DNA from: Metabacillus sp. B2-18 | Lineage (GTDB): Bacteria > Bacillota > Bacilli > Bacillales > Bacillaceae | Length of the DNA stretch: 64,000 bases | Direction: 5' to 3' | Assembly (NCBI RefSeq): GCF_021117275.1 | Contig: NZ_CP088245.1 | Location: 843,501-907,500 of the forward strand | Shown: positions 8,482 to 17,589 of the stretch, one piece after another | How positions within the stretch are numbered: position 1 is the first letter of the stretch | Layout of the letters: every line of letters starts with the position of its first letter | Notes under the pieces: model-generated | What the model saw: only the letters and a program-made list of their open reading frames with translations | Databases searched by the model: none | What the model was told of the DNA's origin: nothing | Translations under genes and position numbers: made by a program

Positions 8482-10332
8482 ATGTGCGGAATAACAGGCT
8501 GGGTAAACTTTAAAGGAAATATACGCACTGAGCAAGAAACGATTAAGAAAATGGCAGAAACGTTAGCAAAACGAGGACCAGATGACACGAACATTTGGGG
8601 AGAAGATCATGTGCAATTTGGTCATAAACGTTTAGTGGTAGTTGACCCTGCCGGTGGTATTCAACCAATGACGCGGACTAAAGAAGGAAACTCTTATACG
8701 ATTTGCTATAACGGTGAGCTTTACAATACTGAGGACATTAGAAAAGAACTTCTTTCAAGAGGATATACCTTTAAAGGGCATTCTGATACAGAAGTTCTGC
8801 TTCAATCTTATATTGAATGGGAAGAAGAATGCGTACATCGTTTAAACGGAATATTTGCTTTTGCGGTTTGGGATTCAAAGAAAGAAAAATTATTTATTGG
8901 TAGAGATCGCCTAGGAGTTAAACCTTTATTTTATAAAGAAGAGAACGGATCTATCCTATTTGCGTCAGAGCTTAAAGCAATTCTAGCTCATCCTTCTGTT
9001 TCGGCTAAACTTGATAAAACAGGTCTTTCTGAAATATTTGGGGTTGGACCTTCGAGGACTCCGGGTGTTGGCGTTTTTAAAGGAATTGATGAACTGCGTC
9101 CTGCTCATGCCTTAGTTTATACAAAAAATGGCTTAAAGAAGTGGCGTTATTGGGATGTAGAAAGCAAACCACATGAGGATTCTGTTGAAGAAACAGCTGA
9201 TAAGGTTAGATTTTTATTTACAGATGCTGTTAAACGTCAATTAGTATCAGATGTTCCATTATGTACGTTCCTTTCAGGCGGAGTTGACTCGAGTGCGATT
9301 ACAGCTGTTGCTGCAGAGCATTATAAACAGGAAGGAAAAGGGCAACTTCATACTTATTCCATTGATTATGAAGATAATGATAAATTCTTTAAAGCTAATG
9401 AGTTTCAACCAAACTCAGATGGGCCTTGGATTGAGAAAATGAGTGAAACATTTAACACACACCACCATCGCTGTGTGATTACACAACAGGAATTAGTTGA
9501 TCATCTTATTGAAGCAACTTCTGTTCGTGACTTGCCTGGTATGGCAGATGTGGATTCATCTTTATTGTGGTTCTGCCGTGAAATAAAAAAAGACTTTGTG
9601 GTTGGTTTGTCAGGTGAATGTGCGGATGAAATTTTTGGAGGGTATCCTTGGTTCCATCGCCCTGAGGATTTAGCAAGTTCAGCATTTCCATGGATGCGTT
9701 CAACAGATGAGCGAGTTTCTTTATTAAAGCCTGAATGGCAGGATAAATTAAAACTACATGATTATGTGCAAGCTCGCTATCAAGAAACAGTTGACGAGAC
9801 ACCACTGCTTGAAGGTGAATCAGAGATTGAAGCCCAAAGACGTCAGCTATTCTACTTAAATATGCATTGGTTTATGGCGAATCTCTTAGACCGTAAAGAT
9901 CGAATGAGTATGGGTGCTAGCTTAGAGGTTCGTGTTCCATTTGCTGATCATCGTCTTGTTGAGTATGTGTGGAATATTCCTTGGGAAGTAAAAATGCATG
10001 GCGATCGTGAAAAAGGGATTTTACGAAAAGCGTTGGAGGGACTTCTTCCTAATGAGGTTCTATATCGTAAGAAAAGTCCTTATCCAAAAACACATAATCC
10101 AGAGTATACAAGATTAGTAACAAACTGGCTGAAATCTTTAGTAAGTCAAAAAGATTCGATTTTACATGAGTTGTTAAATAAACAAAAGCTCAATGATATT
10201 ATCGAAACAGAGGGGAAAGCATTCCAAGTCCCTTGGTTCGGCCAATTAATGTCAGGTCCACAGCTTCTTGCACATTTAGCACAAATTCATGTTTGGTTTG
10301 ACAGCTATTCAATTGATATTGATGAAAGATAG
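8482..10332 (+). CDS. asnO: Asparagine synthetase (glutamine-hydrolysing), AsnO type
   Basis: A 616-residue class II glutamine-dependent asparagine synthetase, converting aspartate, glutamine and ATP to asparagine. Cys2 after the start Met is the glutaminase nucleophile (MCGITGW). The N-terminal glutamine amidotransferase covers about 1-210, and the synthetase domain has the PP-loop SGGVDSS at about 265-271. Full length for AsnO (about 614). The position after yisN and the sporulation-type promoter fit asnO rather than asnB or asnH. A terminator follows immediately. Confidence 0.95.
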   Translation: MCGITGWVNFKGNIRTEQETIKKMAETLAKRGPDDTNIWGEDHVQFGHKRLVVVDPAGGIQPMTRTKEGNSYTICYNGELYNTEDIRKELLSRGYTFKGHSDTEVLLQSYIEWEEECVHRLNGIFAFAVWDSKKEKLFIGRDRLGVKPLFYKEENGSILFASELKAILAHPSVSAKLDKTGLSEIFGVGPSRTPGVGVFKGIDELRPAHALVYTKNGLKKWRYWDVESKPHEDSVEETADKVRFLFTDAVKRQLVSDVPLCTFLSGGVDSSAITAVAAEHYKQEGKGQLHTYSIDYEDNDKFFKANEFQPNSDGPWIEKMSETFNTHHHRCVITQQELVDHLIEATSVRDLPGMADVDSSLLWFCREIKKDFVVGLSGECADEIFGGYPWFHRPEDLASSAFPWMRSTDERVSLLKPEWQDKLKLHDYVQARYQETVDETPLLEGESEIEAQRRQLFYLNMHWFMANLLDRKDRMSMGASLEVRVPFADHRLVEYVWNIPWEVKMHGDREKGILRKALEGLLPNEVLYRKKSPYPKTHNPEYTRLVTNWLKSLVSQKDSILHELLNKQKLNDIIETEGKAFQVPWFGQLMSGPQLLAHLAQIHVWFDSYSIDIDER

Positions 10333-10341
10333 GAACGTAAG

Positions 10342-10375
10342 AGGAACTGCTCGGTAAGGGGCAGTTCCTTTTGTT
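10342..10375 (+). terminator. Terminator of asnO
   Basis: Stem AGGAACTGC / GCAGTTCCT with a ten-base loop, followed by TTTTGTTTT. Confidence 0.88.
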
Positions 10376-10471
10376 TTATTTAAATATAAGATTTTTATGA
10401 ATCATCATATAGGAGAGGGCTTAGAATAATCCAAGCTTCTCTAAATCTTTAAAATTGCAGAGCATTCTAAT

Positions 10472-10500
10472 TTGAGTTTCATATTTTAAGTGTGTATAAT
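10472..10500 (+). promoter_or_regulatory. SigA promoter of the + strand carotenoid operon
   Basis: TTGAGT, 17 bases, TATAAT. A vegetative promoter of good quality about 40 bases upstream of the first desaturase gene. Confidence 0.8.
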
Positions 10501-10540
10501 TTTTGTATAATAAATGTACATTTAAATAGGAGGCGTCATC

Positions 10541-12067
10541 ATGACGAAAATGGTTGTTATTGGAGCTGGACCTGGTGGATTAGCATCAGCCATGCTTCTG
10601 GCAAGCAAGGGGCATGAAGTTCATTTGTATGAAAAACAATCGTATATAGGTGGTCGAAACTCTTCAATCCAAGAAAAAGGCTATACATTTGATATGGGCC
10701 CTACATTTTTAAGCATGGTTCATATCGCGGAAGAAATTTTTCAAACGGTAGGAAAAAACCTTCATGACTATGTTGAACTTATTGAACTAAAGGAAATGTA
10801 TCAACTAATTTTCGATGATGCCACAATTAATATGACAAGAAATCAAGATGAAATGATAAAGAGGCTAAATCAACTTTCTCAAGGTGAAGGAAATGGCTAC
10901 CTAAAATTTATGAATGAAACAAGAAATAAAATGAATGCCCTCACACCTATCTTACAAAGTAAAATGGATAGATTTTAACATTATTTTAGATGGCGTGTCA
11001 TTAAGGCGTTGCCTCAGCTCACTGTCTCTAAAAGTTTATATGAAGTCCTTTCAAAATATTTTAAAGATGAACGTGTAAAGCTTGCATTTACTTTTCAATC
11101 TAAATATCTAGGCATGTCACCATGGGAATGCCCCGGAGCTTTTTCCATTCTTTCATATATGGAGCATGAGTATGGAATTTACCACCCAAAGGGAGGAGTG
11201 AATCAGCTTTCAAAGGCAATGGCAAAGGCATTTGAAGAGCTTGGGGGGCAAATTCACTTAAACAAGGGAGTGCAGAAGTTAGTATTGGACGGAAAAACAG
11301 TAAAAGGCGTTCAGCTTGAGGATGGACGAAAAGTTTTTGCTGATGAAGTGATCATTAACGGTGATTTTGCCCATGTAATGACAAACTTGGTGGATGAAGG
11401 TGTATTGAAAAAGTATTCAAAGAAAAAACTTCAGAAAAAGAAATTTTCATGTTCAACATTCATGATCTATCTTGGCATAAACAAGCAATACGATCTCCCA
11501 CATCATACGATTGTGTTTGCTCAGGATTATAAGAAAAATGTTGAAGAAATTACGAAAACACACTTAATGCCTGAAGATCCATCCATTTATGTTCAGAATG
11601 CTAGTGTCACAGATCCAACTCTTGCTCCGGAGGGACATTCAGCACTATATATCCTGGCTCCGGTACCAAGTAATTTTAGTCAACTAGATTGGGAGAAAGA
11701 AAAACATAGATTCAGAGATCTTGTATTAAAAACATTACAAGAAAAAACAATGTTTAAAAACATAGAAGAACATATTGAAGTTGAAAAAATCATCACTCCT
11801 AAGAATTGGGAAGAAGACCTATTTGTCTATAAAGGGGCAACATTTAACTTAGGACATCAACTTTCTCAAATGATGGTCTTGCGGCCACATAATGAATTTG
11901 AAGAGTTAAAAAATTGCTGGTTAGTTGGGGGAGGTACCCATCCTGGTAGTGGGCTTCCGACGATTCTCGAATCAGCACGTATCACGACGAAGGCAATAAA
12001 CAACCAATATAAGAAACAGCCGAATTCGATCTATCTACAAACAGGAGAAGTGAGGGATGTAAGATGA
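10541..12067 (+). pseudogene. CrtN/CrtI-type carotenoid desaturase interrupted by an in-frame TAA
   Basis: Two ORFs, 10541-10978 and 10979-12067, are in the same frame and separated only by a TAA at 10976-10978. Read through, they give about 508 residues, normal for CrtN/CrtI. The first half has the FAD motif VIGAGPGGLASA and GYTFDMGPTFL; the second has the C-terminal signature THPGSGLPTILESA. The frame is open on both sides of the stop, so this is a point nonsense change (for example from CAA, GAA or AAA) rather than a frameshift. A restart at TTG 11009 would give a fragment lacking the FAD site. Good RBS (AGGAGG) at 10541. The 3' end overlaps the next gene by four bases. It may be a pseudogene, a base-call error, or read through. 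Confidence 0.85.
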
Positions 12068-13530
12068 AAACCGTTATTGTTGGTGGAGGAATTGGCGGCT
12101 TACTATCCGCTCTGCTTTTGCATCAAAATGGAATTGACGTAATGATCGTTGAAAAACGAGATCGTCTAGGTGGCAGGTTGGCTTTTATTGAGCAAGATGA
12201 CTACAAAATTGATGAGGGACCAACGATTGTACTGCTGCCTGAGATGATAACAGAGTTGTTAAACGAAGCGGGTATTACTAGTGATGATTATGAATTAGTT
12301 AGGATTGATCCCTTATACAAAATTCATTTTCACGATGGAGCAACGTATGAAAAATATTCAGATCAGACTAAGCAGCTTAATGAACTAAGAAGATTATACT
12401 CAGAGGAACAAGCTGGGTACCTAAACTTTATGAAAGATATGGATGTACATTTCAAACTAGGAATGGACCGTTTCATCAAACGTTCCTTTGTCCAGAAAAA
12501 GGATTTTTGGTCAAAACAAAATATAAAAACATTATTAAAACTTAAAGCATATCGCTCTGTTTATCAATCTCTTAAAACATACTTTAAAGAAGAAAATCTG
12601 AGATTGGCGTATTCTTTGCAATCACTTTATATAGGCGGAAATCCATACGAATCACCGGCTCTTTATTCGCTTATTTCATATAGTGAGCATAAACATGGAA
12701 TTTATTATTTAAAAGGCGGTTATGCGAGTTTAGTAGATGTATTGAATAGAGAAATTGAGAAGAGTGGAATAAAGGTTTTCTTAAATTCTGAGGTAGCGTC
12801 TCTTACATTTACCAGAAATCGGGCAACAGGGGTGAATGTGAACGGGCAGTGGATAAAAGCAGATTCGGTTATCTTAAACGGAGATTATCCTGTTATATCA
12901 ACACTACTCGATCCTTCTAAGTCTGCTCAAAGAAGCTATACTCCTTCATCAAGCTGTTTATTGCTTTATTTTGGATTAGATAAAATCTATGAAAATACAC
13001 CCGTCCATCAGTTTTTTATGGGGAAAGACTTTTCAAACCATATGAGTGAAGTGTTCGAACAAAAAGTTGTACCTACTGACCCCGCATTCTATACTTTTCA
13101 TCCTTCAGTAATTGATACTACTCTTGCTCCAGAAGGAAAAGGGGTGTTGTATGTTTTAGTTCCAGTACCAGCGGGTTCTCATATTGAATGGTCTACTAAA
13201 CAATCGTTTATTGAGGGAATTATTGATTCATTAGAAAAAAGAGGGTATCCAAATTTACGACAGCATATTGTTTGGAAAAAGGTGCGAACACCAAATGATG
13301 CAGAAAGTGAAGGGATTTTTCAAGGGGGAAGCTTTGGCATTGCACCACTTCTTTTTCAATCAGGTGTGTTTCGCCCTCAGGCAAGACCTTCTAAATATGA
13401 AAATGTATATGCCGTTGGAGCATCCGTTCATCCGGGTGGAGGCATACCAATTGTGATGCAAGGTGCAAAGCTTATGGTTGATCAATTATTACATGACGCG
13501 GAACGGAGGGAGAAAGAATGGACAATTTAG
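12064..13530 (+). CDS. Carotenoid desaturase, CrtN-like (4,4'-diapophytoene desaturase type)
   Basis: A 488-residue FAD-dependent desaturase/oxidase of the CrtN/CrtI family. The N-terminal dinucleotide motif is GGGIGGLLSALLL with VEKRDRLGGR; the C-terminal signature is ASVHPGGGIPIV, with GSFGIAPLLFQSG resembling CrtN. It should desaturate a C30 precursor made by the adjacent CrtM. ATG 12064 overlaps the stop of the upstream interrupted desaturase (ATGA), and its end overlaps crtM by 13 bases, so the three form one operon. Which of the paralogues is the true diapophytoene desaturase cannot be settled by eye. Confidence 0.85.
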   Translation: MKTVIVGGGIGGLLSALLLHQNGIDVMIVEKRDRLGGRLAFIEQDDYKIDEGPTIVLLPEMITELLNEAGITSDDYELVRIDPLYKIHFHDGATYEKYSDQTKQLNELRRLYSEEQAGYLNFMKDMDVHFKLGMDRFIKRSFVQKKDFWSKQNIKTLLKLKAYRSVYQSLKTYFKEENLRLAYSLQSLYIGGNPYESPALYSLISYSEHKHGIYYLKGGYASLVDVLNREIEKSGIKVFLNSEVASLTFTRNRATGVNVNGQWIKADSVILNGDYPVISTLLDPSKSAQRSYTPSSSCLLLYFGLDKIYENTPVHQFFMGKDFSNHMSEVFEQKVVPTDPAFYTFHPSVIDTTLAPEGKGVLYVLVPVPAGSHIEWSTKQSFIEGIIDSLEKRGYPNLRQHIVWKKVRTPNDAESEGIFQGGSFGIAPLLFQSGVFRPQARPSKYENVYAVGASVHPGGGIPIVMQGAKLMVDQLLHDAERREKEWTI

Positions 13531-14354
13531 AGATTGCGTATAGGCAATGTGAGGAGATGATTAGGCAACACTCAAAAACGTTTTATAAGGCATTTTCTTT
13601 GCTTCCTGAAAAAAAGCGGAAAGCGGTGTGGGCTGTTTATGCGTTCTGTCGGCTTGTTGATGATATCGTTGATGAAGGAAGTTCTCCACATGAGGAACTG
13701 GAAAATTTTGAACAAGAGTTTACATTGTTTTTAAATGGAGTATTGCCGCTGAATCATCAATTTATGTGGATGGCTCTAAAAGATGCTTTCTCCCAGTATC
13801 AACTAGATGAAAAACCGTTTTTCGACATGCTGAAGGGACAGGGAATGGATTTAATCAAAACACGCTATGAAACGATGGATGAGGTGCTTGATTATTCCTA
13901 TCATGTTGCTAGTACAGTAGGGCTCATGCTGTTACCCATTTTGGCTCCAAAAGAAAAAGTAGCACTGAAAGATGGTGCCATTTCACTTGGCTTAGGTATG
14001 CAAATTACCAATATTCTACGTGACATTGGAGAAGATTTACAACGTGACCGTGTTTATATCCCGAAGGAATTATTGCTGAAATATCACTATTCCCATCTTG
14101 AACTTCAGCATGGGATTATTAATTCAGATTTTATTCAGTTGTGGGAGCATATGGCGCAGGAAGCTGAGATATACTATTCTAAGGCACTAGAAACAATGCA
14201 TCTTTACCCAATTGCCTCTCGTACTCCAGTTAAAGCATCGGCACTACTTTATCGTGAGATTTTAAATAAAGTTAGAGATCACGGATATCGAGTCTTTTCG
14301 GAGAAACAATTTGTCACGAATAAAGAAAAAACCACTATTCTTTCGGGGATATAA
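13518..14354 (+). CDS. crtM: Squalene/phytoene synthase family, CrtM-like
   Basis: A 278-residue trans-isoprenyl synthase joining two prenyl diphosphates head to head. Both aspartate-rich motifs are intact: DDIVD (48-52) and DIGED (169-173), followed by QRDRVYIPKE. In this cluster it most likely makes 4,4'-diapophytoene from farnesyl diphosphate. B. subtilis has a related gene, yisP, in the same neighbourhood, whose product acts as a farnesyl diphosphate phosphatase; the adjacent desaturases favour true CrtM activity here. GGAGGGAG precedes ATG 13518. Confidence 0.88.
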   Translation: MDNLEIAYRQCEEMIRQHSKTFYKAFSLLPEKKRKAVWAVYAFCRLVDDIVDEGSSPHEELENFEQEFTLFLNGVLPLNHQFMWMALKDAFSQYQLDEKPFFDMLKGQGMDLIKTRYETMDEVLDYSYHVASTVGLMLLPILAPKEKVALKDGAISLGLGMQITNILRDIGEDLQRDRVYIPKELLLKYHYSHLELQHGIINSDFIQLWEHMAQEAEIYYSKALETMHLYPIASRTPVKASALLYREILNKVRDHGYRVFSEKQFVTNKEKTTILSGI

Positions 14355-14483
14355 GGGTAATAGAGAGAGGGCAGCGCTAGAAATAGGCTGTCCCTTATTA
14401 AATTTGGTCTATTTTGGGGGTATTCTATCTACTTGGCCTTGTCCTCTATCAACCCACACGTTTTGCCGAATTTCAATATCAAT

Positions 14484-15956
14484 TTACAACCTCTTTGCCA
14501 AAACTTCAGCTACATTTAACCCACTAATTACAACCATCGGAGACCCTCCTCCAGGATGGGTACTACCGCCAACAAAGGATAAATTACGAATATCTTTTGA
14601 AAAATTGCTAGGTCTTAAAAAAGCATCTTTCCGTTTATTACTTGATAGCCCATATAATGACCCGCGGTAGGCACCAAACTTAGTTGAAATGTCTTTTGGT
14701 GTGATAATCTGCTCTTGTACAAGATGTTTTTTAATAGAAAGGCCCTTTTCCTCCAATTGGGAATAGATATGTTCTTTATATTCATGTGGATTCATTCCTA
14801 TTTCTCCATTTCTGCCTAATGCAGGGGCGTTGACTAAGATAAATAAATTATCTCCGTCTGGTGATCGTTCAGGGTCTGTATACGAGCTGTTACTTATATA
14901 AATAGATGGGTTTTTACTATACTTTTGTCCTTTAAACAGCTCTTGAAACTCCTCTTTATATTGATTTGAAAAAAAGACATTGTGATGAAGAAGCTGTGAA
15001 TGCCGAATGGATAAGCCTGCTAAAATAACAAATGCCGAAATAGATGGCTCATAGCGATTCCGTTTCAATTCTGAAAAGTTTGGACGATATTGCTTCTCTA
15101 CTAATTCAGGATAAGCCTTTAAAAGATCTGCATTCATGATCACTTCATCAGCGGAAATGGCTTCACTGTCTGCTAATAGAATAGAAGTCACTTTATTATT
15201 CTCAACGTTTAACTTTGTTACAGTTGTATTTAAGGTGATTTCAACTCCTAGCTTCTTAGCGAGTTGTTCATAGCTTTCAGCTAATTGAACATTGCCACCT
15301 TGAATAAAATAAACACCTTGCACAAGCTCCAAATAGGCAATCATGGCAAACGTTGCTGGACTCTCATATGGTGAGGAGCCAATATAAGTTGCGTATCGAG
15401 AAAATGCTTCAATCACTTCATTTTTCCTAAAATAACGACTGAAAAAGTGGTGAAGTGACTCGAACGGCCGCACTCTTAATAGAGCAGAAGCAAGTGTTGG
15501 AGACACATAATCTGACCATGATTGAAATGTTCTATAAAAGAAGTGCTTCTCTGATAATGAGTAAAGTCTAGTTATTTCTTTAATAAATGAATGATAGTGT
15601 TGTGCACCAAAGAGATCAATCTGAGCTAGCTGCTCCTTCATATGTGTATGATCATGGGTAAAGTCTAATATTTGTCCGTTGCTTAAAACATTACGAGTAT
15701 GAATCGGAAGTTTTTGAAAGGTAAGGTAATTTTCCGATTTCTCACCAGCTATTTCAAAAACACGTTTAAATATATGGGGCATGGTGATTGTATTTGGCCC
15801 AAAGTCAAACTGATGTGAGCCTAGTTTATAAGGCAGTAATTTTCCGCCACAATGATTGTTTTTTTCTATAATTTGTACTTTATGTCCTTTTGCGGCTAAA
15901 GAAATGCTAGCAGCTAATCCCCCTAAACCTGCTCCAATGATGACGACTTTCTTCAT
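14484..15956 (-). CDS. Carotenoid oxidase/ketolase, CrtP/CrtNb-like
   Basis: A 490-residue CrtN-superfamily flavoprotein with FAD motif VIIGAGLGGLAAS and IEKNNHCGGK. Features such as FDFGPNTITMPHIF, YRGSLYGLSS and GGSTHPGGGSPMV resemble 4,4'-diaponeurosporene/diapolycopene oxidases (CrtP, CrtNb) more than desaturases. It is last in the minus-strand operon (hydratase, acyltransferase, oxidase) and converges on crtM. Likely role: oxidising the terminal methyl group of the C30 carotene. The activity is inferred from subfamily-like motifs. Confidence 0.82.
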   Translation of the reverse strand: MKKVVIIGAGLGGLAASISLAAKGHKVQIIEKNNHCGGKLLPYKLGSHQFDFGPNTITMPHIFKRVFEIAGEKSENYLTFQKLPIHTRNVLSNGQILDFTHDHTHMKEQLAQIDLFGAQHYHSFIKEITRLYSLSEKHFFYRTFQSWSDYVSPTLASALLRVRPFESLHHFFSRYFRKNEVIEAFSRYATYIGSSPYESPATFAMIAYLELVQGVYFIQGGNVQLAESYEQLAKKLGVEITLNTTVTKLNVENNKVTSILLADSEAISADEVIMNADLLKAYPELVEKQYRPNFSELKRNRYEPSISAFVILAGLSIRHSQLLHHNVFFSNQYKEEFQELFKGQKYSKNPSIYISNSSYTDPERSPDGDNLFILVNAPALGRNGEIGMNPHEYKEHIYSQLEEKGLSIKKHLVQEQIITPKDISTKFGAYRGSLYGLSSNKRKDAFLRPSNFSKDIRNLSFVGGSTHPGGGSPMVVISGLNVAEVLAKRL

Positions 15957-15975
15957 AGCATAATCACAATCCTAT

Positions 15976-16635
15976 CTACAGTATCTGACGAAAGAAGCTC
16001 GTTTGTTCATGTACGACCTTGTTTTTTAGTAAATTCAGTTGTGATGTGAATCTATCTTCAAACTCCTTATTTCTCTCTTTACGTGTTTTTCCAGTAAGAG
16101 CTAAAGAATGGATAGGTTCTCCTATTACAATATAAATCTCCTGCTTTTTTGAATGTCCAAATGAGTAGTAAAAGCTTATTGGCAGGATTGGAACTGAAGG
16201 TCGCTTATCTTGTAACGCAATTGCTCCTGGTAGGAAGGTGAGCGGTCTTGTTTCTAAATGAAACTCATCACCCTGTGGGAAAAGGCCGACAGTTTTTCCT
16301 TGGTCTAGCAGTGTTTCACTGTATTTCAAACTGTAGAGAATATCTTTTGGGTGATCCCGGTTAACTGAGAAAGCACCAAGCTTACGAAAAAAGGGATATT
16401 GCCTTATCCCTTTTTCGTGCATCATCACATAGAGATCAGTTTTAAGGTAAGTACGGTTTAAATGAAATAAAACAAGCGCATCCCACCATGAGCTATGATT
16501 TAGACAAATGATAGCTGGTGTAGGAAAAGAAAGACTAGAAGAAACATATATTCCTTTAAAATATCTTCTAAGAAGCTGTTGATTATAAAGGTGAAACATT
16601 GCTTGAAACCAAGCCTTTTTATTTGCCTTAATCAT
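15976..16635 (-). CDS. PlsC-like acyltransferase of the carotenoid cluster
   Basis: A 219-residue membrane-associated acyltransferase with the HX4D motif HSSWWD (47-52) and a second block FPQGDE (119-124) in place of the usual EGTR-type block. Proteins of this type transfer acyl groups to glycerol phosphate. Its place between the hydratase and the oxidase suggests acylation of a hydroxylated or glycosylated C30 carotenoid, as in staphyloxanthin-like pigments, but no glycosyltransferase is visible in this window. The start overlaps no neighbour (10 bases from the cruF-like gene). Substrate is inferred. Confidence 0.8.
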   Translation of the reverse strand: MIKANKKAWFQAMFHLYNQQLLRRYFKGIYVSSSLSFPTPAIICLNHSSWWDALVLFHLNRTYLKTDLYVMMHEKGIRQYPFFRKLGAFSVNRDHPKDILYSLKYSETLLDQGKTVGLFPQGDEFHLETRPLTFLPGAIALQDKRPSVPILPISFYYSFGHSKKQEIYIVIGEPIHSLALTGKTRKERNKEFEDRFTSQLNLLKNKVVHEQTSFFRQIL

Positions 16636-16645
16636 TCTTTTTTCC

Positions 16646-17401
16646 TCATTTCAATTCGCTTCTTTTTCTCATGTAAAACATAAATGTTAGATAAGAAAGA
16701 AGACTTGTTAAAATGACTCCGAGCCATAGACCATGAATCAAAGCAAGAAAGACAAACATGCCTATAACAAGGAAAAAAACTAGTACAATTCTTGAGTGCC
16801 ATTCCGATATGGATAGCTTTGATTTTATGGTGATGATAAAAATAATAGAGTGAAGAAGAAATGCTACAACAAACCATCCGATAAAATTTGAGATGGGGAT
16901 ATTGTAATAAAAGCTTTCAGCATTCCATACCCAATATTGCTTCACTTCAAATGCAACAGGGTCAATAATTAAATCAATTAAAACAGCCAGCAATGAACCA
17001 ATTAGAGTATAAGAGATAAATTGATTTGTACCTGTTAAGACAATAGAAATAGCATGTGATCCAGCAATGACCATTAACCATGCAAATCCTATGGCAATTG
17101 GAACACCAAGTAATTGTGGTCCAAAGTCACTAGTATAATAATAGTCACCAAATAGAAGTCCATACTCGACCCCAAGATGCTCCGCAAATATGGATAATCC
17201 GACAACTAGTAGACTGATCGTTAGTCCGGTTAGTGTACCAAATGTTTTAATAAAATAAATTCCTCCAATAACTCCCGCTAACACAAGGAAAACAACATTT
17301 GCCCATTCTAAATAAGAAGGAATAAGGTCAAAGCTTAATAGCACAATTCCAATAAAATACCAAATGAGAAAAACCTTATATGTTAACTCATCTGCTTTCA
17401 C
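16646..17401 (-). CDS. CruF-family carotenoid hydratase-like membrane protein (DUF422)
   Basis: A 251-residue polytopic membrane protein with about seven or eight hydrophobic segments. It carries the family signature EHLGVEYGLLFGDYYY (about 74-89) and LLGVPI, plus a conserved LIDLIIDPVA...WVW. The CruF/bisanhydrobacterioruberin hydratase family adds water to terminal double bonds of carotenoids. First gene of the minus-strand operon, with a SigA-type promoter upstream. The family is recognised from motifs; hydration of a C30 carotene is an inference. Confidence 0.8.
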   Translation of the reverse strand: MKADELTYKVFLIWYFIGIVLLSFDLIPSYLEWANVVFLVLAGVIGGIYFIKTFGTLTGLTISLLVVGLSIFAEHLGVEYGLLFGDYYYTSDFGPQLLGVPIAIGFAWLMVIAGSHAISIVLTGTNQFISYTLIGSLLAVLIDLIIDPVAFEVKQYWVWNAESFYYNIPISNFIGWFVVAFLLHSIIFIITIKSKLSISEWHSRIVLVFFLVIGMFVFLALIHGLWLGVILTSLLSYLTFMFYMRKRSELK

Positions 17402-17425
17402 ACTAATCCCCCATTTCTATCCACG

Positions 17426-17455
17426 ATTATAGTGGATGTAAATTTCTTTGTACAA
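17426..17455 (-). promoter_or_regulatory. SigA promoter of the minus-strand carotenoid operon
   Basis: On the minus strand TTGTAC, 18 bases, TATAAT, with the -10 ending about 25 bases before the first ATG. Confidence 0.7.
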
Positions 17456-17589
17456 CTTGTGTATGCTGGACAAGAGAGGAATATGCATTTTCGCATTTGT
17501 AAGCATTTACTTTATTTAAAAGCTAGTTTAGTAGGAATATTCTTTATATAATGAAAAAATACAATGAAGAACAGACGAGGTAGAAGTCA

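Noticed and set aside
14355..14400. Terminator between the convergent carotenoid operons (GGGCAGC...GCTGTCCC)
   Set aside because: The stem has a bulge and the following T run is poor; too weak to list.
14311..14670. ORF running from the end of crtM into the CrtP-like gene
   Set aside because: Out of frame with crtM and antisense to the well-supported oxidase; no RBS.
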